Assembly (NCBI GenBank): GCA_021325385.1
Contig: JAJPHH010000104.1
Location: 1-55,260 of the forward strand
Source: Alphaproteobacteria bacterium
Lineage (GTDB): Bacteria; Pseudomonadota; Alphaproteobacteria; Rhizobiales; Beijerinckiaceae
DNA: 55,260 nt
Direction of reading: 5' to 3'
Positions 17,955-26,534 of the stretch are shown piece after piece. How positions within the stretch are numbered: position 1 is the stretch's first letter; each line of letters begins with the position of its first letter. Under the pieces are notes generated by a model, which was not told where the DNA came from, did not search any database, and saw nothing but the letters and a program-made list of their open reading frames with translations. A program made the translations under genes and the position numbers.

Positions 17955-18851
17955 CTATTGGGGCTTGGTCCCGCCCAAGCTGCCGCCGGTGACGTTGGCG
18001 CCGTTATTGGCGAAGTCGTTGTCGCCGAAACTGTTGACCGCGCCGCCGGCAATGGCGACGCCGGCGGCGCTGCCGTAGATCGCCGATTTCGCTAGCCAGG
18101 CGACGCCCCCTCTCGCGTTCACCCCCGCGATGCTGTCATTGGCCAAAACGCTGGTTTTCACCATGGCCTGGCCGCCGGCAAGATCCAGGCCGGTGGGATT
18201 GTTGGAAAGCTTGCTGTTCGTCACCGTCACCTGGCCGGCAAGCACCTCCAGGCCTCTCGTGTTGTTCGTCGCGGTGACGGCGTCGAGCGTGATCGGCTCG
18301 CTGCCAGCGCCGCTGATGAAGACGCCCGCGGCCGAATTGTCCGACACGATGGTATTCGAGACCGACAGGATGGGCGGATTGGTCGGCGCATAATCGATGC
18401 CGGCGTCGCTGAAATGGCGGATGACGCAATTGACGATCTGCACCGAGCCGGCCGTGTTGACGAAGACGCCGTCACGGCCCGCGCCCTCGCCGTCGAGCAA
18501 CAACCCGTTGAGCAGGATCGTGTCGGAACTTCCGGCATTGATGTCGATCGCGTCGGCGGCGCCGCTCGTTTGCGCGATCGAGGCGAAGCCGTGGCCCTGG
18601 ATGCTGATCGAGGTGCTGATGGCGAGGGCCCCGTAACCGGCCGAATCGAGCGCCTCGATCTCGGCGCCGAGGGGGTTGCTGGCGGCGACGACATCGTAAG
18701 CCTGCTGGAAGCTGCGGCATGGCGCGGCCAAAGTACAGGGGTTGGAATCGTCGCCGTGGCCGGAGACGAAGACGCGCACAAGCTGCGCGTGAGCCGGCGG
18801 CGCGACCATTGCGGCGGCGAGCGAGGCGATCAGGACTGCGATGCGGATCAT
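17955..18851 (-). CDS. Exported beta-helix protein P1
   Basis: The product is 298 aa with a Sec signal peptide (MIRIAVLIASLAAAMVAPPAHAQL). The head is the most divergent of the array: VRVFVSGHGDDSNPCTLAAPCRSFQQAYD, with two Cys likely disulfide-linked. The body shows short repeated strands (VSNT..SDNSAAGVFISG, VTNSKLSNNPTGLDL) typical of a right-handed parallel beta-helix. It ends AVNSFGDNDFANNGANVTGGSL. No pectate-lyase or other catalytic motif is visible. A surface or periplasmic binding role is inferred. Last gene of the array in transcription order, convergent with erpA. Confidence 0.85.
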   Translation of the reverse strand: MIRIAVLIASLAAAMVAPPAHAQLVRVFVSGHGDDSNPCTLAAPCRSFQQAYDVVAASNPLGAEIEALDSAGYGALAISTSISIQGHGFASIAQTSGAADAIDINAGSSDTILLNGLLLDGEGAGRDGVFVNTAGSVQIVNCVIRHFSDAGIDYAPTNPPILSVSNTIVSDNSAAGVFISGAGSEPITLDAVTATNNTRGLEVLAGQVTVTNSKLSNNPTGLDLAGGQAMVKTSVLANDSIAGVNARGGVAWLAKSAIYGSAAGVAIAGGAVNSFGDNDFANNGANVTGGSLGGTKPQ

Positions 18852-18882
18852 GTGCTTGTCCCCCCCTGCTGCGGAGCCGGCG

Positions 18883-19794
18883 CTATTGCGGGGAAACTGA
18901 CGTCATGCTGCCGCCGCTCACGTCGGCGCCGTTATTGGCGATATCGTTGTCGCCGAAGCTGTTGACCGCGCCGCCCTGGATGAGCACCCCAGTTCCGTTG
19001 CCATAGATCGCCGCACCGGCCAGCCAAGTGGGCGAAAATGTCCACACGCCGGCATCGCCGTTGTTGGACAAGACGCTATTTTTCACCAGGATCTGGCCGC
19101 CGCCAACAAGCAAACCGTAGTTGTTGTTCGATAAGTTGCTGTTCGAGAGCATCACTTGTCCGCCAGCGACAACCACGCCTCTATTGTCATGGGTCGCGTT
19201 GATGGCGTCGAGCATGACCCGCGGATTGCCGGATTGCGGCTGGATCAAGACGCCGAGCGCCCCCCCTGCAGCTGGCCCCACTTCGTCCGAAGTTATCGTG
19301 TTCGAGATCGAAAGAACGGCCGCATCGCTCGCCTCATAGTCGACGCCGTGATCGAAGTGGCGGATCACGCAATTGACGATCTGCACCGAGCCGGCCGCAT
19401 TGACGAGTACGCCGTCACGGCCCGCGCCCTCGCCGTCGAGCAATAACCCGTTGAGCAGGATCGTATCCGAAGCGCCGGCGCTGATGACGATCGCGTCGCC
19501 GCCGCTCGTCGCGCTGATCGAAGCAAAGCCGTGGCCTTGAACGCTGACGGCCTGAGCGATGGTCAGCGGCCCATAGCCGGCCGGATCGAGCGCGGCGATC
19601 TCGCCGCCGGCGGCGATGACGTTGTCGTGCACGTATTGGAAGGTGCGGCACGGATTGGTCGGCGCGCCGCAGCCCGCGGCGTCAGACCCATGGCCGGAGA
19701 CCCAGGCGCGATTGGCGGAGCCCGCTTGGGCCGGCGAGAGCGAAAGAGCGAGCGAAGCGAGCGTGATCGCCGCGAGCACAGACGTCTTGATCAT
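18883..19794 (-). CDS. Exported beta-helix protein P2 (mosaic of P1 and P3 types)
   Basis: The product is 303 aa. Residues 1 to about 66 match P3 almost exactly (SPAQAGSANRAWVSGHGSD, GCGAPT-PCRTFQYVHDNVIA). From about residue 80 on it matches P1 instead (SVQGHGFASI, SDTILLNGLLLDGEGAGRD, GSVQIVNCVIRHF). The switch around 66-85 marks it as a recombinant of its two neighbours. The tail is NSFGDNDIANNGADVSGGSM. There is a signal peptide, and a parallel beta-helix fold is predicted from the repeated short strands. No enzyme motif is seen. P1 starts 31 nt downstream of its stop. Confidence 0.85.
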   Translation of the reverse strand: MIKTSVLAAITLASLALSLSPAQAGSANRAWVSGHGSDAAGCGAPTNPCRTFQYVHDNVIAAGGEIAALDPAGYGPLTIAQAVSVQGHGFASISATSGGDAIVISAGASDTILLNGLLLDGEGAGRDGVLVNAAGSVQIVNCVIRHFDHGVDYEASDAAVLSISNTITSDEVGPAAGGALGVLIQPQSGNPRVMLDAINATHDNRGVVVAGGQVMLSNSNLSNNNYGLLVGGGQILVKNSVLSNNGDAGVWTFSPTWLAGAAIYGNGTGVLIQGGAVNSFGDNDIANNGADVSGGSMTSVSPQ

Positions 19795-19807
19795 TGGAGT
19801 CGCCCCG

Positions 19808-20821
19808 TCATCGCGGCTGGGCGGCCGTCAGAGGGCCGTAGATGTCTGTTCCGTTCTGATTGATCCGGTTGTCTCCATAGGTATATATTGTCGCTTGCCC
19901 TCCTACCGACTCATTCGTGGCCCCAACCCCGATTCGGGCGTTCGAGGCGATGACGGATCGGCCGAGCAGAACGGTCGCCGCACCTCCTGCGTCAAGGCCG
20001 TCATACGTATTGCCGCTCATGCTCGAATTGTCGATCGACGCGGCAAGAGCGGTGGCGGCGTCAATCTCTATCCCAAAGCTGTTATTGTTTAAGACGCTAT
20101 TGGACACGGCGATATTCAGCGCGCCGCCGTGTGATGTGTCGATGCTAACGCCAAGATAGTTGTTGACGGCCGTGAGACGATCGATCGTCCCCGTTGCACT
20201 CGGCGTCCCGCTCGGCGGTCGAAAAACGACGCCGGCAAGACCGTTGTCCGAGGCGATCACGTTCGAGATGAGAAAGCTCATCGAGCCGGACGTCGGCTGG
20301 ATCAGGACGCCATCGCCGCTCGGCTCTACCGGCTGGACCAGGGCCTGGCTTCGCTTGACGCCGGCGTTGCTATTGAAGAAATGCCGGATGACGCAGTTAA
20401 CGATGGTCAGGCCGGCGCCGGAATTGAAGACGACCCCGTTCGATCCAGTCCCGAGCCCGTCAATGTCGAGGCCGCGCAGCGTCACGACGTCGCTCGCGCC
20501 GGCGTTGATGACGATCGCGTCGCCCGAGACGGCCTGCACGCCGGCCGCGCCGACGCCGTCATTGACGATGCTCAGCGCCTTGCTGATCGTCACCGGCCCG
20601 TAGCCGGCCGGATCAAGTACATCGATCTCGCCGCCGGCGGCGATGACGTTGTCGTGGACGTACTGGAAGGTGCGGCAGGGCGAGGTCGGCGCGCCGCAGC
20701 CGGCGGCGTCAGACCCATGGCCGGAGACCCAGGCGCGGTTGGCGGAGCCCGCCTGGGCCGGCGAGAGCGCGAGAGAAAGCGAGGCGAGCGTCGTCGCCGC
20801 GAGCAAAGACATCCTGGTCAT
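19808..20821 (-). CDS. Exported beta-helix protein P3
   Basis: The product is 337 aa, the longest intact copy. A signal peptide (MTRMSLLAATTLASLSLALSPAQAG) precedes the array head NRAWVSGHGSDAAGCGAPTSPCRT. EIDVLDPAGYGPVTISKALS, TLRGLDIDGLGTGSNGVVFN and GTPSATGTIDRLTAVNN closely match P8, so these two form a subtype. It carries a private insertion (FNSNAGVKRSQALVQPVEPSG) before VLIQPTSGSM. The tail is YTYGDNRINQNGTDIYGPLT. The P2 start is 14 nt downstream, so co-transcription is likely. Confidence 0.85.
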   Translation of the reverse strand: MTRMSLLAATTLASLSLALSPAQAGSANRAWVSGHGSDAAGCGAPTSPCRTFQYVHDNVIAAGGEIDVLDPAGYGPVTISKALSIVNDGVGAAGVQAVSGDAIVINAGASDVVTLRGLDIDGLGTGSNGVVFNSGAGLTIVNCVIRHFFNSNAGVKRSQALVQPVEPSGDGVLIQPTSGSMSFLISNVIASDNGLAGVVFRPPSGTPSATGTIDRLTAVNNYLGVSIDTSHGGALNIAVSNSVLNNNSFGIEIDAATALAASIDNSSMSGNTYDGLDAGGAATVLLGRSVIASNARIGVGATNESVGGQATIYTYGDNRINQNGTDIYGPLTAAQPR

Positions 20822-20885
20822 AGCAGCCCCTCAACCCATCCGAGCCGGGCGCTCGGCGGCGAGATCAAAGTCTCAAAAAGAGGAA

Positions 20886-20947
20886 AATCACAATCTGAAT
20901 CGGCGCCGGCGGGCTGACTTTTATTGGGAGGACTTGGCGCCTTGGCC
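20886..20947. repeat. Direct repeat, copy 1 (regulator 3' end)
   Basis: About 62 bp similar to 21256-21317, with roughly ten mismatches. On the minus strand both copies contain the last codons (QGA-S-Q), the TAA stop and the sequence just after it. Copy 1 is thus the duplicated 3' end of the regulator gene at 21291. Confidence 0.7.
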
Positions 20948-21139
20948 CCCGCGCGCGGCAAGGCGGCCAAGGTCGACCAGGCCTTGATAGATCAAACCTT
21001 CGTCCTCATAGATTTCGAGGTACATGATTTGAAGCGAAAGCGATCGGCCCAGATCGACTTCGATCCGCCTTATCCGATCCGAGTTCGTCCGCCGGCCGTT
21101 GGGCAGGTCAAGAATTTTCGCGCGCATCACGGCCCTCAT
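20921..21139 (-). pseudogene. Probable 3' remnant of a second regulator copy
   Basis: A 72-residue frame from ATG 21139 ends GQGAKSSQ, matching GQGAESPQ at the end of the regulator at 21291, and the TAA and the bases after it are also shared. Upstream the translation (RAKILDLPNGRRTNSDRIRR...LEIYEDEGLIYQGL) only weakly resembles the regulator. It may be a decayed duplicate or a short unrelated gene that acquired the regulator tail. It lies directly upstream of P3 on the same strand. Confidence 0.4.
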
Positions 21140-21255
21140 TGCGACTTCCAGCGCCGCGGCGACGATGCGGAGCGGCTCGTTGCGCCGGACCCGTCCTCGA
21201 CAGTTCCTCTGGCGGCTGGCGCTCGCAAAAAAATGGAATGCTCGAAACATCGAGC

Positions 21256-21317
21256 AATCACAAACTGAATCGGCGCTGGCCGGCTGACTTTTATTGGGGG
21301 GATTCCGCACCCTGGCC
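21256..21317. repeat. Direct repeat, copy 2 (regulator 3' end)
   Basis: This is the partner of 20886-20947 and includes the real stop of the regulator gene at 21291. The central stretch GGCTGACTTTTATTGGG is shared without mismatch. Confidence 0.7.
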
Positions 21318-22253
21318 GTCGCGCTCTTCCGCGAACGCGTCTCGAAACGCTTGATCGATGATTGCGAGCTTGACGGATTGCTGGGCGAGATACTCGCCGC
21401 GGAATTCCGCCGACACCCACATGACGGATTTGCCACGCTCGCCGAACCAGCCGAGGCTGCCCATGGCCTCGGCCCGGCGCAGCTTGCGCGTCAGATGGCT
21501 GCGCGACAGATGGATTCTTGCGCCGAGATCGTCGAACGAGGCGACGGTCGAGGGGACGCGCTCGACGCCGGGCGGGACGTCGGCAAGCCCGGCGATGAGC
21601 CAATCCATGACCACGCCGCCCTCGTTCAGCCACGTGAAAAGGGAAAAGGTCGGGGCCGGCGCGCGGATGGCGTCGGAGCGCAAAAGCCCGTCGGCGATGC
21701 GCGGGTGAACCGTCGCGATGCGCTCGGGCTGAGCGAGGAACGCCTCGCGGCGGTCGAGGCCGTCGAGATCGTCCAAGGTCGCCAGATGCGCCGTCAGCCA
21801 GGCCGAGACGGATTGAACGGCGTGGGCGCTCGGCTCGAGCGGCCGCTGCCGCCGGTCGCCATCATGCGGCGCGGGCCGGACATAGCCGTATTTGAGCATT
21901 TCCTTGAGAAAGGCGTCCGCCGTGTTCTTGCTGGCGACGCCGCGAGCGGCGACCGATTCGATGAATTTGGTCTGCCGCAGCCCGCCGCCTTCGCCCGCGG
22001 CGGCGAAATATTGCGCCAGCGCCATATGGGCCATCAGCCATCTCTGCTGGGTGGCGAAGACGGCGGCGAGCCTGGGGTTGAGCTCCTGGATCGACAGCAG
22101 GGACAGAGCCTGTCGGCGGATGCACGGGATGAGCCGCGGATGCTTTGCGATTTCCGCCGCGCTCAGCGGCGCCCGCGGCGCGAGAAAACGCCATCCGCCG
22201 CGCGGCGACATTGACGGCCGGCGCTGGGCGCCCCCGCCCGAAAACTCGCCCAT
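21291..22253 (-). CDS. Two-domain winged-helix transcriptional regulator
   Basis: The product is about 320 aa from ATG 22253; ATG 22211 is an alternative. There is no signal peptide. Two helix-turn-helix-like regions are visible: around 95-150 (LRQTKFIESVAARGVASKNTADAFLKEM, then KYGYVRP) and around 240-300 (VASFDDLGARIHLSRSHLTRKLRRAEAMG, then a wing-like GERGKSVMWVS). This suggests an internally duplicated MarR/PadR-like DNA-binding protein. It lies between P3 and P4 on the same strand and is a candidate regulator of the array; that link rests only on position. Confidence 0.6.
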   Translation of the reverse strand: MGEFSGGGAQRRPSMSPRGGWRFLAPRAPLSAAEIAKHPRLIPCIRRQALSLLSIQELNPRLAAVFATQQRWLMAHMALAQYFAAAGEGGGLRQTKFIESVAARGVASKNTADAFLKEMLKYGYVRPAPHDGDRRQRPLEPSAHAVQSVSAWLTAHLATLDDLDGLDRREAFLAQPERIATVHPRIADGLLRSDAIRAPAPTFSLFTWLNEGGVVMDWLIAGLADVPPGVERVPSTVASFDDLGARIHLSRSHLTRKLRRAEAMGSLGWFGERGKSVMWVSAEFRGEYLAQQSVKLAIIDQAFRDAFAEERDGQGAESPQ

Positions 22254-22332
22254 GGCGATCCCCGACTCGTCCTGAAGCCCAAGCGCATCTTACCGAGCCG
22301 GAGGTTATTCGAGGAAGGGCGCGTGGCCGATT

Positions 22333-23115
22333 CTAGCGGTTGCGCGTGACGTTGTCCCGGGCGGTGAAATTGGCGGATTGGCCGGCGCCGAGCCGGCGCA
22401 GCGTCTCCATCATCCAAGCGACGAAATATCTGTGATTATTCGCCCTGACGTCGGCGCGCCGATGCGGCGGCTTGGGGCGGGCCTTGAGCTGCTCGCTGCG
22501 AACCGGTTCGGCCAGGACCCGGGGCTCGGGCGAAGCGGCGGCGAGGCGAGGCGCTTTGGGCGCGGCGATCGTCTTGACGTCGATCCCGGCCTTTTCGGCA
22601 TCAGCGGCGCTGAGCCAGGTCATGCCTTCGGGCGGCGCCGCGGTGATGTAGACGACCGCGCGATCCGGCAAGCCGATCTTGCCGAGATAGGCGCCCAGCA
22701 AGGCGTTCGGTGCGCCCGCCTCTTTCGTCTGACCATTCTTCAGCGTGTAGGCGGCATGGAAGCCGATCTGCGAGCCGTCCTCCATGATGCGCGGCGCGCC
22801 GCCGAGCCAGGCAACGGCGCAGGCCGAGGCGCAATGGCTGTCCGCCGGCACGAGCGTCGCATAATTCTTCAGCCTGATCGCCGTGCCGATCTTGATCGCG
22901 GCTTCAAGATCGCCGCCCTCGCCCTGAAAGACGACGATTCCCTTCGGAAACTGCATCAATCGCTTGGCGAAGGCCTCGTCGTCCCCGGGCTGCAACGTGC
23001 CGGAGACGATGATCGCGCCGGTCTCTTGCGAGCCGACCGGCGCCGCGACGATCGTCGCCGCCGACGCGGCGCCGGCGCAGAGAAGAGAGGCAGTGACAAG
23101 AATGAAGCGATTCAT
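22333..23115 (-). CDS. Periplasmic ClpP/crotonase-fold protein (COG3904-like)
   Basis: The product is 260 aa with a signal peptide (MNRFILVTASLLCAGAASAA). The sequence follows the ClpP-like pattern: a substrate-lining strand (IVVFQGEGGDLEAAIKIG), the nucleophile region DSHCASACAVAWLGG with Ser97, and SQIGFHAAY with His120. The acid residue was not placed with confidence. The C-terminal 70 residues are basic and Pro-rich. The family is predicted to be secreted serine peptidases, but activity is unproven. It sits inside the beta-helix array, between the regulator and P4. Confidence 0.72.
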   Translation of the reverse strand: MNRFILVTASLLCAGAASAATIVAAPVGSQETGAIIVSGTLQPGDDEAFAKRLMQFPKGIVVFQGEGGDLEAAIKIGTAIRLKNYATLVPADSHCASACAVAWLGGAPRIMEDGSQIGFHAAYTLKNGQTKEAGAPNALLGAYLGKIGLPDRAVVYITAAPPEGMTWLSAADAEKAGIDVKTIAAPKAPRLAAASPEPRVLAEPVRSEQLKARPKPPHRRADVRANNHRYFVAWMMETLRRLGAGQSANFTARDNVTRNR

Positions 23116-23313
23116 CGCTCTGGCTTGATTCTGCGACGCAGCAGACTCGCGAGGGCGACTTTACTTGAGCTTTTGCGTCGCGCCAACCTCGTGTCTGTCT
23201 CACTACATATGAGACGCCGCCAGAGGCGGATTTCGTCATTGCTTGCGCGCGCCTCACATCTCTCTGAACTGGACGCCTCTGGCAAGTTTTGGCGCGACGC
23301 GCCGCGATCCGCG

Positions 23314-24210
23314 TCAGTTTCCGCTGAAGGCAGTGAGGCTTCCTCCGTAAACATTGGATTGGATGTTGTTCCAGATACGATTGTCGCCATAGCTGCCGAC
23401 CACCGCGCCAGCGCCGAGGAAAACGCCGTGGTAGCCGTTTCCTACGGCGAGCGACCGCGTCAACGCCAGCGTGACCGAGCCATTCGCTCCAAAACCATCG
23501 TACCAATTCTTGCTTGCATTGACCTCATTCGCAACGAGGTAGCTGCCGGCCGCGCTGGAAGCGGAGCCGTCTATATAGACGCCCTCGAAATTGCCGGTCG
23601 CCTCGACATTGGAGATTGTTCCTTGCACCGTCGCCGAACCTTGAGGGTAAGCGAGAAGGCCGTAGCCGTTCGACCATAAGGTCGTATTGGAGATCGATAC
23701 GGTCACGCCGCCGCTCGCGCTGCTTGGCATGAGCATGACGCCGCCCGAGGTGAAGCGTCGAATGGCGCAATTGACGATGGTGAGGCGAAAGGCCGAAACC
23801 AGGTCGACGCCGTTTGCGCCAGTTCCGAGGCCCTCGATCTCGAGCCCACGCAAAAGCACCTCGTCGCCTGACCCTGCATTGATGGTAATTGCGTTCTGGC
23901 CTGACGTCCCCTGCTGCACGCCGGCGACGCCGACGCCGTCATTGACGATGCTCAGCGCCTTGGTGATCGTGATCGGCCCATAGCCCGCCGGATCGAGCAC
24001 GTCGATCTCGCCGCCCGAAGCGACGACGTTGTCATGCGCGTACTGGAACGTGCGGCAGGGCGAGGCCGGCGCGCCGCACCCCGCCTGGTCGACGCCGTGG
24101 CCCGACACCCAGGCGCGGTTCGCGCTCGGCGCCGCGCCGACGGGCGTGGAGAGAACGACCGCGAGCGCGACGCACGTGGTCGCCGCGATCAGTGACGGTG
24201 ATTTAAGCAT
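23314..24210 (-). CDS. Exported beta-helix protein P4
   Basis: The product is 298 aa with a signal peptide (MLKSPSLIAATTCVALAVVL...VGAAPSA). Its head NRAWVSGHGVDQAGCGAPAS and PCRTFQYAHDNVVASGGEID is identical to P5 over this stretch and nearly so to P6. It then carries its own body with strands such as VSISNTTLWSNGYGLLAYPQ and ISNVEATGNFEGVYIDGSAS. The tail is VGSYGDNRIWNNIQSNVYGGSL. The pattern is a parallel beta-helix with two head cysteines and no catalytic site seen. A GC hairpin lies between the P5 stop and this start. Confidence 0.85.
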   Translation of the reverse strand: MLKSPSLIAATTCVALAVVLSTPVGAAPSANRAWVSGHGVDQAGCGAPASPCRTFQYAHDNVVASGGEIDVLDPAGYGPITITKALSIVNDGVGVAGVQQGTSGQNAITINAGSGDEVLLRGLEIEGLGTGANGVDLVSAFRLTIVNCAIRRFTSGGVMLMPSSASGGVTVSISNTTLWSNGYGLLAYPQGSATVQGTISNVEATGNFEGVYIDGSASSAAGSYLVANEVNASKNWYDGFGANGSVTLALTRSLAVGNGYHGVFLGAGAVVGSYGDNRIWNNIQSNVYGGSLTAFSGN

Positions 24211-24229
24211 GCGATCACCCCCTCATATG

Positions 24230-24252
24230 GGAGGCGCGCCACGCGCGCCTCC
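24230..24252 (-). terminator. GC hairpin between P5 and P4
   Basis: GGAGGCGCG-CCACG-CGCGCCTCC is a perfect 9-bp stem, 32 nt past the P5 stop and 20 nt before the P4 start. It may terminate P5 or shape the P4 leader. Confidence 0.45.
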
Positions 24253-24283
24253 GTTGACGACCCAGCCGATGCCGAGCGGAGCG

Positions 24284-25222
24284 CTATTGCATTTGAATGG
24301 GCGTCAAGCTGCCGCCATTTGTCGTATCGGCGATAGAATTGTTGCCAAACGTCTTGATCGTCCCTCCGGAGTCGACGCTGTAGCCGCCTGCCGAGTTTCC
24401 GTATATGGAGGATTGCGTGATAAACATCGTCGCCAATTGCGCGGTTACGCCGTACGAATTGTTGAAAGCCTTGGCGTTGACCGCCATGAAGCTCACATGC
24501 ACCGAGGCGTCGTTGCTGCCATTGGCGAAGAATCCAACATAGTTTCCGGCCCCGACGCTATCCGCAGCTTGGGCCTTGATAATAGAGCCGCTCGCGGCGA
24601 GATCGCCATTGACGAGAAATCCTGTATAGCCCGGCCCAATCGCCTGGACCCGCTCGTAAAACGCGGCGGCGCTGGCGCTCGGGCTGAAATAGACGCCTGA
24701 ATTCCCATAGTCCGAGACGATCGTGTCGGAGACGTGGACGGTCGTTCCGCCCCCGGCAAGATTGAGTCCGTTCTGGGCGAAGCCGCGCAGGATGCAATTT
24801 TGGATGTCGAGCAAGCCGGCGCTGGTCAGCGTCACGCCATGGCTCGCGACGTCCAGACCCTCGATCGTCAATCCGCGCAGCAAGACCTTGTCGGTCGCGC
24901 TCGCATGGACGACAATGGCGCTCTGGTTCGCCGTCCCCTGCTGCACGCCGGCGACGCCGACGCCGTCATTGACGATGCTGATCGCCTTGGTGATCGTGAT
25001 CGGGCCGTATCCCCCCGGATCGAGCACGTCGATCTCGCCGCCCGAAGCGACGACGTTGTCATGCGCGTATTGGAACGTGCGGCAGGGCGAGGCCGGCGCG
25101 CCGCAGCCCGCCTGGTCGACGCCGTGGCCCGACACCCAGGCGCGATTCGTCAAGCCCGACGCGTCGGCAGGCGCAAAGCTGAAAGCGGCGAGCGCCGCAA
25201 CCAACAGACAAGTCTTCGTCAT
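24284..25222 (-). CDS. Exported beta-helix protein P5
   Basis: The product is 312 aa from ATG 25222, which begins the signal peptide MTKTCLLVAALAAFSFAPADAS; the open frame upstream to 25303 is not coding. The head is the same as in P4. The body is distinctive (YERVQAIGPGYTGFLVNGDL, SVGAGNYVGFFANGSNDASV) and the tail differs from all other intact copies: TIKTFGNNSIADTTNGGSL then TPIQMQ. The fragment at 27182 has the same tail type. Predicted exported right-handed beta-helix; function unknown. Confidence 0.85.
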   Translation of the reverse strand: MTKTCLLVAALAAFSFAPADASGLTNRAWVSGHGVDQAGCGAPASPCRTFQYAHDNVVASGGEIDVLDPGGYGPITITKAISIVNDGVGVAGVQQGTANQSAIVVHASATDKVLLRGLTIEGLDVASHGVTLTSAGLLDIQNCILRGFAQNGLNLAGGGTTVHVSDTIVSDYGNSGVYFSPSASAAAFYERVQAIGPGYTGFLVNGDLAASGSIIKAQAADSVGAGNYVGFFANGSNDASVHVSFMAVNAKAFNNSYGVTAQLATMFITQSSIYGNSAGGYSVDSGGTIKTFGNNSIADTTNGGSLTPIQMQ

Positions 25223-25248
25223 CGAGAAGTCCCCCAAATCGGCGCGCT

Positions 25249-25266
25249 CATGTGCGTCCGCACATG
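25249..25266 (-). terminator. Hairpin between P6 and P5
   Basis: CATGTGCG-TC-CGCACATG is a perfect palindromic stem 46 nt past the P6 stop and 27 nt before the P5 start. Its placement resembles that of the hairpin between P5 and P4. Confidence 0.4.
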
Positions 25267-25311
25267 TGGAAGAAACGGCCGGCTCCGCTCGTCCGGCGCG
25301 CATGGACGGCG

Positions 25312-26295
25312 TCAGTTCCCGGATGTGGTCGTCAGCGCTCCGCTGATATTGGCCCCATTTTCGAAGATGCGATTGTCGCCATAGGTGAAACTCGCGCCAG
25401 AGCCGGTGAAGACGCCTGTCCCATTGCCGGTCGCAACGAAGCGCGTGAGCACGGCGGTCCCGCTATTGTAGAGCCCATAGACGGAGTTATTGCTGGCGTT
25501 CGAATCGGCGACGAAAACGGCTTTCGTGGTGATGACGCGTATTCCGATCTCGTTCCCGCTCGCCGTAGCCCGGGTAAGAGTCGCCTTCCCCGTCACGAAT
25601 GAGTATCCGGCTGTGAGATTATTGGCGGAGACGCTGTCGACGATCGTCACGGCCGCCGCGTCGTTTCCAACTTGTATCACGCCGAAGGCGTTGTTGTTTG
25701 TCGCCGTACGATTAATGATTCCTGTAACGGCCGCCGTTCCCTCGATATCGACTCCATAGCTATCGCCGTCGATGCTGGTATCGGCGATCGAGAAGGTCAT
25801 GGCGCCGGAGGCGTTGATGAAAATGCCGTCATTGGAGAAGCGGCGGAAGGCGCAGTTGGCGATTGTGAGCGCCGCGCCTGAATTGAACGTAAGCCCGTTT
25901 TGTCCGTTGTTCAGTCCCTCGACCGAAAGCCCGCGCAGGGAAACGGCGTCGCTCGCGCCCGCGTTGACGACGATCGCGTCCGCGCCCGATGTCCCCTGCT
26001 GCACGCCGGCGACGCCAACGCCGTCATTGACGATGCTCAGCGCCTTGGTGATGGTTATCGGCCCATAGCCGGCCGGATCCAGCACGTCGATCTCGCCGCC
26101 GGAGGCGACGATGTTGTCGTGCGTATACTGGAAGGTGCGGCACGGCGACGCCGGCGCGCCGCAGCCCGCCTGGTCGACGCCATGTCCCGATACCCAGGCG
26201 CGGCTCAGAGACGCCGCTTCGGCGCGGCCAGACGCCAGGCCGAAGAAAATCACGGCGAGCGCCGCAGCGGCGCCCGTCGAACGATGAATTGTCAT
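25312..26295 (-). CDS. Exported beta-helix protein P6
   Basis: The product is 327 aa from ATG 26295 with AGAGGGG upstream; the GTG two codons earlier is less likely. The signal peptide (MTIHRSTGAAAALAVIFFGLASGRAEAA) leads to LSRAWVSGHGVDQAGCG and the shared head. The body has many short strand repeats (ATNNNAFGVIQVG, SVSANNLTAGYSFVTG, ATASGNEIGIRVIT) and the tail FTYGDNRIFENGANISGALTTTSGN. Body and tail match the frameshifted copy at 27469, so P6 and P7 are a duplicate pair. A conserved 15-bp upstream element lies 50 nt before the ATG. Confidence 0.85.
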   Translation of the reverse strand: MTIHRSTGAAAALAVIFFGLASGRAEAASLSRAWVSGHGVDQAGCGAPASPCRTFQYTHDNIVASGGEIDVLDPAGYGPITITKALSIVNDGVGVAGVQQGTSGADAIVVNAGASDAVSLRGLSVEGLNNGQNGLTFNSGAALTIANCAFRRFSNDGIFINASGAMTFSIADTSIDGDSYGVDIEGTAAVTGIINRTATNNNAFGVIQVGNDAAAVTIVDSVSANNLTAGYSFVTGKATLTRATASGNEIGIRVITTKAVFVADSNASNNSVYGLYNSGTAVLTRFVATGNGTGVFTGSGASFTYGDNRIFENGANISGALTTTSGN

Positions 26296-26344
26296 GAGCA
26301 CCCCTCTTAGCTCGCCGGCGGGATTGTCCGCGGCGGACTAAGTA

Positions 26345-26359
26345 TTACGGGATGGTTCG
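26345..26359 (-). promoter_or_regulatory. Upstream element shared by P6 and P7
   Basis: TTACGGGATGGTTCG on the plus strand (CGAACCATCCCGTAA in gene orientation) starts 50 nt before the P6 ATG. TTACGGGATGTTTCG lies exactly 50 nt before the P7 ATG. It may be part of a promoter or simply duplicated with the gene. Confidence 0.4.
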
Positions 26360-26460
26360 CCGGGTCCAGCGGTTAAAATCGCGCGCCGAGCGTGTTGCGC
26401 CTGATGGATGCGCCAAGCCGTTGGCGTTAGCGGGTTCGGCCGCCCCGCTCGCCGAAATCC

Positions 26461-26481
26461 GGCCGGCCGCCGCAGCCGGCC
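26461..26481 (-). terminator. GC hairpin after the Gly/aromatic-rich gene
   Basis: GGCCGGC-CGCCGCA-GCCGGCC is a perfect 7-bp stem about 54 nt past the stop at 26535. There is no U-run. Confidence 0.35.
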
Positions 26482-26534
26482 GTATGGGCGCCCGGCGGGA
26501 GCCTCGTCGGGCCTTCGCAAAGACTCGCGGCCGG

